From assembly GCA_050260675.1 (NCBI GenBank), contig JBLNCN010000005.1, positions 992,001 to 1,056,000 of the forward strand: a stretch of 64,000 nucleotides of DNA. Direction: 5' to 3'. This DNA comes from JBBDIP01 sp050260675. GTDB taxonomy: Bacteria; Bacillota; Sulfobacillia; Fermentithermobacillales; Fermentithermobacillaceae. The stretch's first letter is position 1; every line of letters starts with the position of its first letter. This document shows, piece by piece, positions 32,054-40,676 of the stretch. The notes beneath the pieces are model-generated. The model had not been told where the DNA came from. It saw only the letters and a list, made by a program, of their open reading frames with translations, and searched no databases. The position numbers and the translations under genes are program-made.

Positions 32054-33826
32054 TCAGCGTGCGCTTTCCAGAGCAGCGGTCCCTGGGCTGGAATCCATCT
32101 TGACCAAGCGCGCGTAGAGTCCGTCCAGCTTCAAAAGCTCTTCGTGGCTGCCCATCTCGACGATCTCGCCCTCGCTGAGGACCACGATCTTGTCGGCGTT
32201 CCGTACCGTCGACAGGCGGTGCGCGATGACCACTGTCGTCCTGCCTTCCATGAGCTTCTGGAGGGCGGTGGAGATCTTGGCCTCGGTCTCTGTGTCGACA
32301 GATGAAGTCGCTTCGTCGAGGATGAGGATTGGCGCATCATACAGGAGAGCCCTGGCAATAGCCAGCCTCTGCTTCTGCCCGCCCGAAAGCTTCACTCCAC
32401 GCTCACCTATCTGGGTGTCGTACCCTTGAGGCATCTCCAGGATGAACTCCTCGGCTCCCGCCGCCGCAGCAGCTGCTGCGATCTGGTCGCGGGTGGCGTG
32501 GGGACTCCCGTACGCGATGTTGTCCGCCACGGATCCATTGAAGAGGAAGACGTCCTGCAGCACCATGCTGATCTGACGTCTCAAGGAAGAAAGCGTGACT
32601 GACCTAAGGTCAATCCCGTCAATCAGAATGCGCCCTTCAGTGGGATCGTAGAACCTGGGGATAAGGTTGGCCATAGTTGTCTTCCCGACCCCGGTCGGTC
32701 CCACAAGGGCCACCATCTCTCCGGGCTGAATGTCCAGGTTGATGTTCTTGAGCACGGGGATGTCCTTGCCGTACTGGAATGATACGTTCTCGTACGTAAT
32801 GTGCCCCTTGGTTGCCGGCAGTTCACGAGCTCCAGGCGCGTCTGCGATCTCCGGCAGCGTATCCAGGACGTCGAAGTACCGGTCAGCAGCGGCCAGGGCC
32901 TGCTGCAGGCCCTCATTCGTGCGGTTGAGGGCCATGATCGGCTCATAGAAGGAGCTCACGTAGAGGAGGAAGCCGGTTACGTCGGCAATGCTGATCTCGC
33001 CACGCAGAGCCATCTGGCCTCCGAAGAACACCACCGAGACAGTGCCCAATCCCGCCAGAAAATCAATCCCGCCGTGGAAGCAGGCGCTCACGGAGACCGC
33101 CCTGGTGATCGCCCACGCCTGGGCCAGGACTCTCTCACCGATCCGTTTTTTCTCGCGCTTCTCCTGCGTGAAGACCTGGATCTCCCGCATCCCCGAAAGG
33201 TTGTCCTGCAGCGCCGCATTCAGTTCCCCGAGCCTCATCTGAGCCTGCCGGAACAGCGGACGCACAAACCGGTTATAGAGGTAGAAGCCCAGCACAATGA
33301 GGGGGATCGGCACCAGCGTGTACACCGCAAGCCGCGAGTTGATATAGAAGAGGACGGCGGAGACCCCGCTCAACGTCAGCAAGCTGACCGCCATCTCAGG
33401 CACGGCATGAGCCATAAGCTGTTCAAAGTGTCCGGTATCATTCACGACTCGAGACATGATCTGCCCGGTCTGCATGTCCGAGTAGTACCGGGGCGAAAGT
33501 TTCTGGAGGTGATCGTAGATCTCCTGACGCGCTGCGGCTACGCTTCCCCACCCCGCCACGTGGGCGCACCACGTTTGGAGCGCCCGAAGGGCTGGCCTTA
33601 GAGCATAGACGGAGAGGAGTATCACGGCCACTCGAGCGATCCGCCCGTACGGGAGAGGTTCAACGCCAACGCTCTCCTCGATGACGGCAATGAGGGACCG
33701 AAGCATCCATGGCCCGGCCAGGACCGCTCCTGTCACCCCCAGCATGGCGACAAAAGCCAAGCCCATCCATGCCCAATACGCGCGGGAGATCACCAGTAGC
33801 CGTCCGATGTGCCGCAAGAAACTCAC
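32054..33826 (-). CDS. ABC exporter with fused membrane and ATPase domains (MsbA/BmrA type)
   Basis: 590 residues. A six-helix exporter domain (about 10-320) is followed by the nucleotide-binding domain: Walker A GPTGVGKTT, the Q-loop region MVLQDVFLFNGSV, the signature LSGGQKQR, Walker B ILILDEATSSVD with catalytic Glu, and the H-loop IAHRLST. As a half-transporter it works as a homodimer, exporting lipids, drugs or peptides. GTG start with a poor binding site; promoter-like elements lie at 33856-33884. No partner half-transporter is adjacent. Confidence 0.96.
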   Translation of the reverse strand: MSFLRHIGRLLVISRAYWAWMGLAFVAMLGVTGAVLAGPWMLRSLIAVIEESVGVEPLPYGRIARVAVILLSVYALRPALRALQTWCAHVAGWGSVAAARQEIYDHLQKLSPRYYSDMQTGQIMSRVVNDTGHFEQLMAHAVPEMAVSLLTLSGVSAVLFYINSRLAVYTLVPIPLIVLGFYLYNRFVRPLFRQAQMRLGELNAALQDNLSGMREIQVFTQEKREKKRIGERVLAQAWAITRAVSVSACFHGGIDFLAGLGTVSVVFFGGQMALRGEISIADVTGFLLYVSSFYEPIMALNRTNEGLQQALAAADRYFDVLDTLPEIADAPGARELPATKGHITYENVSFQYGKDIPVLKNINLDIQPGEMVALVGPTGVGKTTMANLIPRFYDPTEGRILIDGIDLRSVTLSSLRRQISMVLQDVFLFNGSVADNIAYGSPHATRDQIAAAAAAAGAEEFILEMPQGYDTQIGERGVKLSGGQKQRLAIARALLYDAPILILDEATSSVDTETEAKISTALQKLMEGRTTVVIAHRLSTVRNADKIVVLSEGEIVEMGSHEELLKLDGLYARLVKMDSSPGTAALESAR

Positions 33827-33855
33827 CCCGAGGAAGGCTTTTCCGTTCCCGAAGT

Positions 33856-33884
33856 ATTGTACCGTAGCTTGTCCTGCAGGCCAA
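33856..33884 (-). promoter_or_regulatory. Possible promoter of the ABC exporter
   Basis: Minus strand: -35 TTGGCC (33884-33879), 17-base spacer, -10 TACAAT (33861-33856), giving a leader of about 23 bases. Confidence 0.4.
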
Positions 33885-34417
33885 GTTTAGGGCCGGGAGA
33901 ACCGGGGGCGCTCGGAAAGCTCGACCAGCCTGGAGGGGCCGGAGGGCCCAGAAGACAAAACTGGCCCGGAGAACACGGAGGGCCTGGAGGACCCAGTGAG
34001 CCCGGGATTAGGAAGATGTTGCTCTGACCTCCACGTGGCAGGCGGCAAGTGGAGGTCTAACCCCCACCCTGTTCCCTTTACATGGAGGCCAGGCCAACAG
34101 ATCGGAGAATCAATATCGTCCGCGCGAAATGGAATCTCCAGGCTGTTGCTCTGGCCCCCGGATGTCCAAGGTAAGGTGAAGGTTTGGCCCTCAACTCCGA
34201 TTCAGTGGGTGGAGGTACTGCCCACAGATCCAGTGTGCTGAGGTTATCCCTAGAGCTCTAGACCCTCCACCTGTCGATCTGACCGCCAAGTCCCGAGCCC
34301 TGGATGCTGGTCCGGCCTACTCCTTCGCAACACTTGGTGGCGGTCTGAACCACAGGTCCGTGCCCTGAGGAAAACCCGGAGAAAGGTGCGATCGAGTGAA
34401 TTGATGATGCTCTGTTC
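33885..34417. repeat. Gene-free stretch with three degenerate units of about 105-130 bp
   Basis: No convincing gene. Three loosely similar units begin near 34019 (TTGCTCTGACCTCCA), 34148 (TTGCTCTGGCCCCCG) and 34255 (CTCTAGACCCTCCACC). Each has an inner GGAGGT- or GGCGGT-type block and ends near (A)CAGATC or (A)CAGGTCC. The first contains a 9-bp inverted repeat GACCTCCAC / GTGGAGGTC (34026-34034 / 34049-34057). Confidence 0.35.
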
Positions 34418-35230
34418 CTATTGCCCGCTCTGCTTCTGAGCTGCCGCCTTTTCGATTCTCTCGACCCTGGTGGCGTAGTTGTCGCAAATCCTGTTGAGGA
34501 TCTTTGCATATGGCCCGGTCATGTCAACGTAGCCACGCTTCAGGTGCGGGACCGCAGCGTCCAGCCTGGCTTCCAGAATCCCTGGGCGCAAGTCCCGGTA
34601 AGTGAACGTTAGCAGGGTTACCCCGTTCCGCTCGCTCAGGCTTTGCTTCATGAGATCGTGGGCCTTTTGCTTATCTACATCTTCTTGCTTGTAATCTGCC
34701 GTCTCCCTGTAGTGCTGAGAGCCGTTGTACTCAGTGGCCAGCGCTTCTTTTCGGTCGTAGGTGTCATACTCAAGAGGCTTCTTTGTTTCGGGGTTCACCA
34801 GGAATGCAGGGTGTGCGTTGCACACATACTCGTTGCGCCGCAGGTACCAATCCATGCGCTTCCTGGCCAAGAACTCGCCCTTGTACGGCACAAGGGCGTA
34901 CTCCTCCTCCAAGTCGTGAGCCATGATGATCTGGCAGGCATCTGGGATAATCGCTGCGGGTCGCACGCTTCTGGGTTGCTTCACCAACTTCATCCAGCCC
35001 AGCCGCTCTAGACTCTGGCAGGCATGCGCGGCGCTGCCGCGATCCATTCTTGCTATTCGCGCAAGCTCCGAGATCGATGCAGGATCATGCGCCCAGGCCA
35101 ACAGATACAGTGCTCGCTCAACTGTGCTTAGCCTCTTATCCTTCTCCAATTCGATAAGCACGCAGTCTGGCAGTTGCAATGGTAGGATCGACCTCCGCGA
35201 GAAGTGTCGGGTTATGGTAAATCCTACCAA
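34418..35230 (-). CDS. Winged-helix protein fused to a Vsr/DUF559-like nuclease fold
   Basis: 270 residues. Residues 33-85 form a MarR-like winged helix (STVERALYLLAWAHDPASIS, RMDRGSAAHACQSLERLGW). The C-terminal half contains LEYDTYDRKEALATEYNGSQ followed by HY, which matches the D...E-x-(D/N)G-x-Q-H-Y pattern of DUF559/Vsr-type PD-(D/E)XK folds, then YKQEDVDKQKAHDL with the usual Lys. It may be a DNA-binding nuclease or a regulator using an inactive nuclease fold. The longest frame starts with TTG at 35230; a TTG at codon 18 after GCGGAGG is an alternative. No partner genes are nearby. Confidence 0.72.
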   Translation of the reverse strand: MVGFTITRHFSRRSILPLQLPDCVLIELEKDKRLSTVERALYLLAWAHDPASISELARIARMDRGSAAHACQSLERLGWMKLVKQPRSVRPAAIIPDACQIIMAHDLEEEYALVPYKGEFLARKRMDWYLRRNEYVCNAHPAFLVNPETKKPLEYDTYDRKEALATEYNGSQHYRETADYKQEDVDKQKAHDLMKQSLSERNGVTLLTFTYRDLRPGILEARLDAAVPHLKRGYVDMTGPYAKILNRICDNYATRVERIEKAAAQKQSGQ

Positions 35231-35337
35231 CTATTGGCGCTTGCCGTAAAGAAGTCTACCGGACGATCTTTCTACCGAGCGTAAGGCCGAGTGCTATGAC
35301 AAGGGCTGCTAGTGCGTATGAAAGTCAACCACTGGCG

Positions 35338-35967
35338 CTACAGCCGGGACGCCTCCTCGAACCTGCGAGACACGTCGTTCCAGTTGACCAAGTTCCACCA
35401 CGCCGCAAGGTAGTCGCCCCTGCGGTTTTGGTAATCAAGGTAGTAGGCATGCTCCCACACGTCGGCCACCAAGAGCGGAATGGAGCCAATCTGGATCAGG
35501 TCCTCATGTCGCAGTACCTGGAGTGTCTCCAGGCGCCGCCAGGCGTGATTCCAGACGAGGACAGCCCATCCGGAGCCATGGGCCTGCTCCGCTGCAGCTG
35601 TGAACTGCCTCCCGAACGCGCCGAAGTTCCCGAACGTGTAGTCAATGGCTGCCTGGAGAGCCGAGGACGGAAACCCGCCAGTGCCGGCCGCAGTCATGTT
35701 GGTCCAGTAGATGCTGTGAAGAATGTGGCCTGACCCGTTGAAAGCCAGTTCTCTCTCCCAGTAACGGACCAAGGACATATCGCCGGCCTGTCGGGCCTTG
35801 GCCAAAGCCTCCTCCGCCTTGTTCAGCGCGTTTACGTACGCCAAGTGATGCTTGTCGTGATGAATCTCGACCGTCCGCCTTCCTATGTAAGGCTCCAGCG
35901 CGTCATAGGGATAAGGCAATGGTGGCAGCGTGTGACCACCGATCGGTACAGGCGCATGTGGACTCAT
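35338..35967 (-). CDS. Fe/Mn superoxide dismutase
   Basis: 209 residues, converting superoxide to peroxide and oxygen. The four metal ligands are visible in order: the His of VEIHHDKHH, the His of SGHILHSIYW, then Asp and His in LLVADVWEHAYYLDY. The signature DVWEHAYY is intact. Fe and Mn forms cannot be told apart with confidence. ATG 35967 has GGGGG upstream; a start seven codons earlier is possible. There is no signal peptide, so it protects the cytoplasm. With MsrAB and fRMsr in this window it points to routine oxygen exposure. Confidence 0.95.
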   Translation of the reverse strand: MSPHAPVPIGGHTLPPLPYPYDALEPYIGRRTVEIHHDKHHLAYVNALNKAEEALAKARQAGDMSLVRYWERELAFNGSGHILHSIYWTNMTAAGTGGFPSSALQAAIDYTFGNFGAFGRQFTAAAEQAHGSGWAVLVWNHAWRRLETLQVLRHEDLIQIGSIPLLVADVWEHAYYLDYQNRRGDYLAAWWNLVNWNDVSRRFEEASRL

Positions 35968-36239
35968 CGCAGATGCCCCCAATCTCAAGTTGTCACCCTA
36001 TTCATATGTCAAAGCAGCCGGCCCCACTAGATCCGTAAGCTCGCGCAGGCGTATTTACACGCTTGTACATCTCCTCAGCTTCGCTTTTTCCACGTTCACA
36101 TTTCGTTCAAGATCCGCCCATAGTCCGTTGAAAACTGCAGGGTACAACAAATGTGGAAGGAGGTGCTTAGGGCATCGGCGCCAAGCCCAGGCGAAAGGAA
36201 GCGGGCAAGAGAGTGCTGGATGAGAAGAGGTGTGGACGC

Positions 36240-36758
36240 GTGAGAAAGACGGTCTTGATCGTCGCGGCAGTGACGTTGGCGGTCTTCAGTGTGGCTGGAG
36301 TAGCATTGGCGAGTCCGTGGGGAGAGGAGATCCGCGCTGCTCGCCTCGGCGGCCTCGCGGGGTTGCGGAGAGCGATTCGAGAAGGAACGGCATTCACTCC
36401 GCCGGCTCAAGCCCTGGACCTGACCGATGAGCAGGTGGAACAAGTCCAGGAGATCCTGAGCCGCGCGGCGGCAGAGTCTCAGGCGATCGAAACAAAGATC
36501 ATGGAGAAGAAGGCTGAGCTTAGGTTGCTCTTGTGGCAGAAGAACCCCGATCAGGCGGACCTTGAGGCTATCTACGAGGAAATCGCGGAACTCCGGCAGC
36601 AACTGGCCGAAGTGGCTTCAGAAGCAAGAGATGAGGTACGGGCGCTACTTACCCCCGAACAACAGGAGAAGCTGCCCGAGGTGCCCGGTATCGGCGCCAG
36701 ATTGTGCCACAGAGGCGGCAGGCCCGGGCTCGGGATGGGTATGGGCGGCTGGTTCTAG
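36240..36758 (+). CDS. Spy/CpxP-like (LTxxQ) periplasmic-type protein
   Basis: 172 residues with a signal peptide (RKTVLIVAAVTLAVFSVAGVALA, cut after ALA near residue 24). The rest is mainly helical with two LTxxQ-like marks, DLTDEQVEQVQEIL and LLTPEQQEKLPEV, as in Spy/CpxP and metal-resistance proteins that act as extracytoplasmic chaperones or metal sensors. The tail is Gly/Met-rich (GLGMGMGGWF), compatible with metal binding. GTG 36240 is used because GAGGTG lies seven bases upstream. Followed by a strong terminator. Confidence 0.82.
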   Translation: MRKTVLIVAAVTLAVFSVAGVALASPWGEEIRAARLGGLAGLRRAIREGTAFTPPAQALDLTDEQVEQVQEILSRAAAESQAIETKIMEKKAELRLLLWQKNPDQADLEAIYEEIAELRQQLAEVASEARDEVRALLTPEQQEKLPEVPGIGARLCHRGGRPGLGMGMGGWF

Positions 36759-36783
36759 TCGCTGTAGCACGGTGCACATGGGA

Positions 36784-36814
36784 GGGCCCGGAGCGTCCTA
36801 TCGACTCCGGGCCC
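36784..36814 (+). terminator. Terminator after the Spy-like gene
   Basis: A perfect 10-bp stem GGGCCCGGAG / CTCCGGGCCC with an 11-base loop, followed by CGGTCTCTTCC. 25 bases after the stop. Confidence 0.7.
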
Positions 36815-36879
36815 CGGTCTCTTCCAACAACCACTAGGCTAGACAACCAGCAACCAATAGTCTAGATAACCGCTAGCCA

Positions 36880-37359
36880 CTAAGCTAGGTATCCAACAAC
36901 TATCATCCCGATCGCGTTGAAGGGAACCAGAAGGTCGATGCATACGCCGCGGCAAGGAACCCTGATGATGATATAGTCGGCTCCAACGAACCCCAGAGTC
37001 CCCGCAACAACGCCGGTCCCCATTTCATGTGGTGGGCACGGCTCAGGCATGCCCCACAGCGACGCGCTACCTATAGGACTCCCCATGATTGGTCCGACGT
37101 TCCCGGTAGGCCCCGGAGCGCCGGGGATAATGGGTGTTCCGCCCGTAATGCTAGGGCCGCCTGCTACGGGTGCGGGAGTTGGCGGCGGGGCCGGGTACGG
37201 AGGACAGGGCTCATAGGGACCTTTGGGGGGCATGGGCACGCCCTCCAGCGACTCCGCCGAAACATGCATCAGATAGACAACCACAGGCTGACCGATCAAC
37301 GCCATGAGCGCACCTGCAAACACGTCCGCCACCTGAAGCATTGTAATGTTGTCAGGCAT
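36880..37359 (-). CDS. Proline/glycine-rich protein with a split small beta-barrel pattern
   Basis: 159 residues. The N-terminal 30 residues (VFAGALMALIGQPVVVYLMH) and C-terminal 45 (GTLGFVGADYIIIRVP, then VPFNAIGMIVVGYL) look like the two halves of an Sm-like barrel of the type found in spore-coat-associated DUF2642-like proteins. They are separated by about 80 residues rich in Pro and Gly (PPPTPAPVAGG and GAPGPTGNVG). Five cysteines are spread through the protein. ATG with GGAGGG upstream. A coat or surface role is inference; I cannot name the family. Confidence 0.65.
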   Translation of the reverse strand: MPDNITMLQVADVFAGALMALIGQPVVVYLMHVSAESLEGVPMPPKGPYEPCPPYPAPPPTPAPVAGGPSITGGTPIIPGAPGPTGNVGPIMGSPIGSASLWGMPEPCPPHEMGTGVVAGTLGFVGADYIIIRVPCRGVCIDLLVPFNAIGMIVVGYLA

Positions 37360-37484
37360 GGATGAATTCTTCCCTCCATTCCACTCGTTCTCGTCAACAC
37401 GTTATGTTGCGTGGACGCTCCGCGTGCGGATTGGAGGGATGTGCAAGGCAGATCCCGTGACAAGGGCTATTCCGACAGGGGGAA

Positions 37485-38594
37485 TTACTGTGCCTTCGCT
37501 CCAGTAGCTCCTCTGCTCTTGGCTATACTCGCAAATCCTTCGGTCATTTCCACGGTGCCGTCGGGCAAGACCCACACTGCGTCGACTCCAACTTCCTTAG
37601 CCAGCGCTTTCCCCTCTTCTAGCGGCATTAGGAACAGAGTCGTGGACATGAAGTCAGCAATGCCCGAGTCGGGAGTTACTACCGTTACTGCCCTGAAATG
37701 TTCTCCCGGCATTAGCGTCTCGGGGTCGATCAGGTGGTGGATGCGCTTGCCGTCCACAACGTAGTACCTCTGGTAGTCGCCGCTGCTCACCACCGAAGCG
37801 TCATTGATGAAGACGACGTCCAGAAGGTTTTCTTCCTCTGTGAGGATGGATTTGGAGGGGTCTTGGATGCCGATCCCCCACCGCTCCCTCACTCCGTCCA
37901 GGGGCTTGCCGATGGCGCGGACGTTTCCGCCTGAGCTTATGACCGCCGAGACGAGCCCCGCGTCCTGGGCCTCCTTGGCGACCAGCTCGGTCGCATAGCC
38001 CTTTGCCACCGCGCCCAGATCAAGGCTCATCCTGGGGTCTTCCAGGTAGACAGTGCTTGCAGCCCTATCCACGATGACCTTGTCTATATCGATGTGCTTC
38101 GCGGCTTCCAGGAGCGCCTCCATGGGCGGCAGCTGCGCGCTCTCGGGGTCCGCTATTCCCGCTTCCCTGTACTCATGCCAGATCTGGAGGACGGCCCCCA
38201 TCGCGATATTGGTCTGGCCGTTGGTCTTCCGGTACCACTCCTTGGAGAAATCTATTAGGTCGATGAGCTCCTTGGGGACCTTCACCGGGGCAACTCCTGC
38301 ATTCAGGTTGATCGTCCTCACGTTGCTTACGCCCTCATAGCTGTTGTAGATATCGTAGAGCTTGTGGAGCTCTTGGAAACGGGCGTGGATCTGATCGAAG
38401 AAGGCGTCGAATTCGGATTCGGTCTTTGTGTACGCCACTACGGTCACTGCGGTGTCAAAGGTATCAAAGAAAGTGTCTGTATACTTAGTGAGCCGGCCTC
38501 GCCGCGACATGGCGTAGAAGCCTATAGCGCCCGCCAAGACCAGAACCAACGTAATGACTATTGTTAGCCTCGATTTCCTGTTCACTATCATCAC
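37485..38594 (-). CDS. apbE: ApbE, FAD:protein FMN transferase
   Basis: 369 residues. An N-terminal helix (RLTIVITLVLVLAGAIGFYAM) anchors it outside the cytoplasm. The ApbE core shows FFDTFDTAVTVVAY, LDLGAVAKGYATELV, VISSGGNVRAIG, GIQDPSK and DGKRIHHLIDPETLMP. The family uses FAD to attach FMN to a Thr/Ser of partner flavoproteins in respiratory or extracellular electron-transfer complexes. It is the second gene after a duplicated lipoprotein gene, with a terminator-like hairpin between them. The usual partner motif is not obvious in that lipoprotein. Confidence 0.95.
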   Translation of the reverse strand: MMIVNRKSRLTIVITLVLVLAGAIGFYAMSRRGRLTKYTDTFFDTFDTAVTVVAYTKTESEFDAFFDQIHARFQELHKLYDIYNSYEGVSNVRTINLNAGVAPVKVPKELIDLIDFSKEWYRKTNGQTNIAMGAVLQIWHEYREAGIADPESAQLPPMEALLEAAKHIDIDKVIVDRAASTVYLEDPRMSLDLGAVAKGYATELVAKEAQDAGLVSAVISSGGNVRAIGKPLDGVRERWGIGIQDPSKSILTEEENLLDVVFINDASVVSSGDYQRYYVVDGKRIHHLIDPETLMPGEHFRAVTVVTPDSGIADFMSTTLFLMPLEEGKALAKEVGVDAVWVLPDGTVEMTEGFASIAKSRGATGAKAQ

Positions 38595-38618
38595 CTACGC
38601 CATGTTAGCACAATGAAA

Positions 38619-38644
38619 GAGGCTCCCCAAACTCGGGGAGCCTC
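38619..38644 (-). terminator. Hairpin between the lipoprotein gene and apbE
   Basis: A perfect 10-bp stem GAGGCTCCCC / GGGGAGCCTC, six-base loop, followed on the minus strand by TTTCATTG. It probably reduces transcription into apbE rather than isolating it. Confidence 0.75.
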
Positions 38645-38666
38645 GACAACTCTGATAGGGGCGATA

Positions 38667-39722
38667 CTACTTGGCCTTGGAGGCGGCCTCAGCAGTAGCG
38701 GCTAGGTAGTCAGCAACCCCGACGGTGACCAGGGAGGTAAGCTCCGGGACATCCGGAACGCCCTCGTGGGTACCCGAGGTCTTGGTCTTCATGCCGCTGA
38801 TCTGGGAAGCGGTCTTGCCGACCATCCACTTCTCAAGTTCAGCAATCTGCTCAAACCACTCTTTGCCAATCCCGGAGCTCTTCTTCATGCCGTAGGCATC
38901 GCCAAGTTCCTTCTTGGACTTCACTTCAGCGGTCTTGTCGGTTGTGATCTTGCCTTCGACGCTGATGGCAACCCTGGTCTGGCAGGTGTCGATGATGTTC
39001 TTCACGACTTTGCCATCCTTGTCAAACGCGGCGGCGCTGATGGTGAAGTTGACCTGAGCCTGCGGGAGGGTCTCCTTGTCGTCAACCTTTGAGTAACCCC
39101 TGGAGCTGGCGAGGTCTACTACGTGACCGAGGCCGAGGGTGACAGCACCCTTGCCGACCTCAACGGCGTTCTTTGAGGCCTCTTCAACGGCCGCAATGTA
39201 ATCCTGAACGGTGATGGTCACGAGAGAGGTGAGTTCGGGAACATCGGGGACGTTGGTGTGAGAAGCGTCGCGCTGCTTGGTCTTCATCGCCTTGATCTCG
39301 GCGACGGTCTTGCCTACCATCCACTTCTCAAGCTCGGCGGCCTGCTGGTACCATTCCTTCTTAATCGTAGAGACCTTGCCCATACCGTACGCGTCGCCGA
39401 GCTCAACCTTGGTCTTGCCCTTGGCGGAAACGTCGGTGGTGAGGGCCAGGTTCTCGTCGTAAGCGATCTTGCTCTGCGAGGTATCGATGGCTACCTTAAG
39501 AACCTTGCCATCCTTGTCAAAACCAACTGCTGCGATAACGGTGTCAACCTGAGCGACGGGCCCGGTCTTCGTGCCGTCTTCGGCAACCTTGAGGTCGGCC
39601 GACTTCGCTATCGAGGTGATGTGCCCGAGACCGATCTTGGCGATCGTGGGCGTGGATTTGCATCCCGCCAGGGCAGTTGCAGCGAGCATCATTACCAAGA
39701 CAGCCACTACAGCCTTCTTCAT
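38667..39722 (-). CDS. Lipoprotein with two tandem FMN-binding-like domains
   Basis: 351 residues. A lipoprotein signal (MKKAVVAVLVMMLAATALAGC, lipid on C21) precedes two homologous units of about 150 residues. Each has an AAVGFDKDGK / SAAAFDKDGK strand, KVELGDAYGMGK / KKELGDAYGMKK, then AELEKWMVGKT and PDVPELTSLVT. The layout resembles PplA, the Listeria electron-transfer lipoprotein, and the neighbour apbE supports a flavin role. But the S/T-G-A-T acceptor motif is absent; the matching position reads ELTSLVT. ATG 39722 with GGGAGAG upstream. Flavin attachment remains to be shown. Confidence 0.8.
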   Translation of the reverse strand: MKKAVVAVLVMMLAATALAGCKSTPTIAKIGLGHITSIAKSADLKVAEDGTKTGPVAQVDTVIAAVGFDKDGKVLKVAIDTSQSKIAYDENLALTTDVSAKGKTKVELGDAYGMGKVSTIKKEWYQQAAELEKWMVGKTVAEIKAMKTKQRDASHTNVPDVPELTSLVTITVQDYIAAVEEASKNAVEVGKGAVTLGLGHVVDLASSRGYSKVDDKETLPQAQVNFTISAAAFDKDGKVVKNIIDTCQTRVAISVEGKITTDKTAEVKSKKELGDAYGMKKSSGIGKEWFEQIAELEKWMVGKTASQISGMKTKTSGTHEGVPDVPELTSLVTVGVADYLAATAEAASKAK

Positions 39723-39792
39723 GTCTTCTCTCCCTTTCCTAGGTTTGGACGCCAGTCCTGCTTGAAACTGTACCACTTTGTACGCTTGTCTG

Positions 39793-40308
39793 CTACATAT
39801 TTGTGATTGTTTGCGTTATCTCCTGCACGTCTCTCCATGATGAGTAACGGAACTTTGTGGGAAGCCGGGATCGTGGTCGTGCCAACGTGCCCCCAGTCTG
39901 CCTGCGCTTGTTCTCCGGGGAGAGTCTTCTGGGGGGGGTGTACGCCCGCGCATCCGCCGGCCTGATCTTCGCGACTTCTCTCCGCACCGTCCGTTCAGAG
40001 CCACTGTAGCCTCGTTTCTTGACCTCGCCGTAAAGCCTTTTCGCGGAGAGTTCAGGGTACTTCTCCAGCCGGTCCTTGATGTAGTCCATCCAGGACGCCA
40101 GCACGCTGGCGCGTTCTTTGTACTCAGACGTGCTGGGGAACTCGGTCTCGCCGTCCCAGTACTTGTTGACCGTCCGGCGGTTCAACCCCAGCCTCTTGGC
40201 AACCTGTGATTTGCTCAGCCCTTCGTCTCTTAACCGTCGAATGTCCACGATGTTTCCCACCTTCAGCACCCATGCCCGCTCCCCTCGACAAAGCCAGTAC
40301 GGCTTCAT
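39793..40308 (-). pseudogene. IS21-type transposase istA, N-terminal fragment with frameshift
   Basis: The minus strand reads IVDIRRLRDEGLSKSQVAKR, LGLNRRTVNKYW and YPELSAKRLYGEVKKRGYSG, the IstA helix-turn-helix and its following domain. After REVAKIRP the frame is wrong; in another frame the sequence continues GEQAQADWGHVG, the IS21 (P)GEQAQVDWG motif. The catalytic DDE domain is missing. No istB is seen. This is a dead fragment of an IS21-family element. Confidence 0.8.
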
Positions 40309-40406
40309 TCGGGAGAAGGGGCGTTTTGAACTGCTCAGTTGGCCAAAGTTGTGTACTTTTCGTGGCCATTTGTGGGGGTTTTATCGTGGCCAGTGACATC
40401 GCTAAC

Positions 40407-40676
40407 CTAATTGTTGCCCACCCCTCCTTCGACTACGGTGCCGCGGTAGCGGTAACTTGCCTCTCCTGACTTTCCCGGAACCTGTACAAGGTGCCGGTCG
40501 AGGGTGATGAGGCTGGTCTTCGAGACTACGGCCAACTTGGTGACACAACAAGCGTGCGGTCTCTCGGGCAGTGCGAGCAGGCACTCGAACGTCGACGTAT
40601 GGCCAGCCAGAAAGGCCTCAATCTTCTCCGCGGGAAACGCCCTGGCGAAAGGGACCTGACTCGGCCGCATCTGCAA
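40407..40676 (-). pseudogene. IS21-type istA, C-terminal fragment
   Basis: Reads KIEAFLAGHTSTFECLLALP and AVVSKTSLITLDRHLVQVPG, resembling the last part of IstA that precedes the stop and istB. It lies upstream, not downstream, of the N-terminal fragment, so the two come from different copies or a rearranged one. It overlaps the end of the MFS gene in another frame. Confidence 0.55.
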
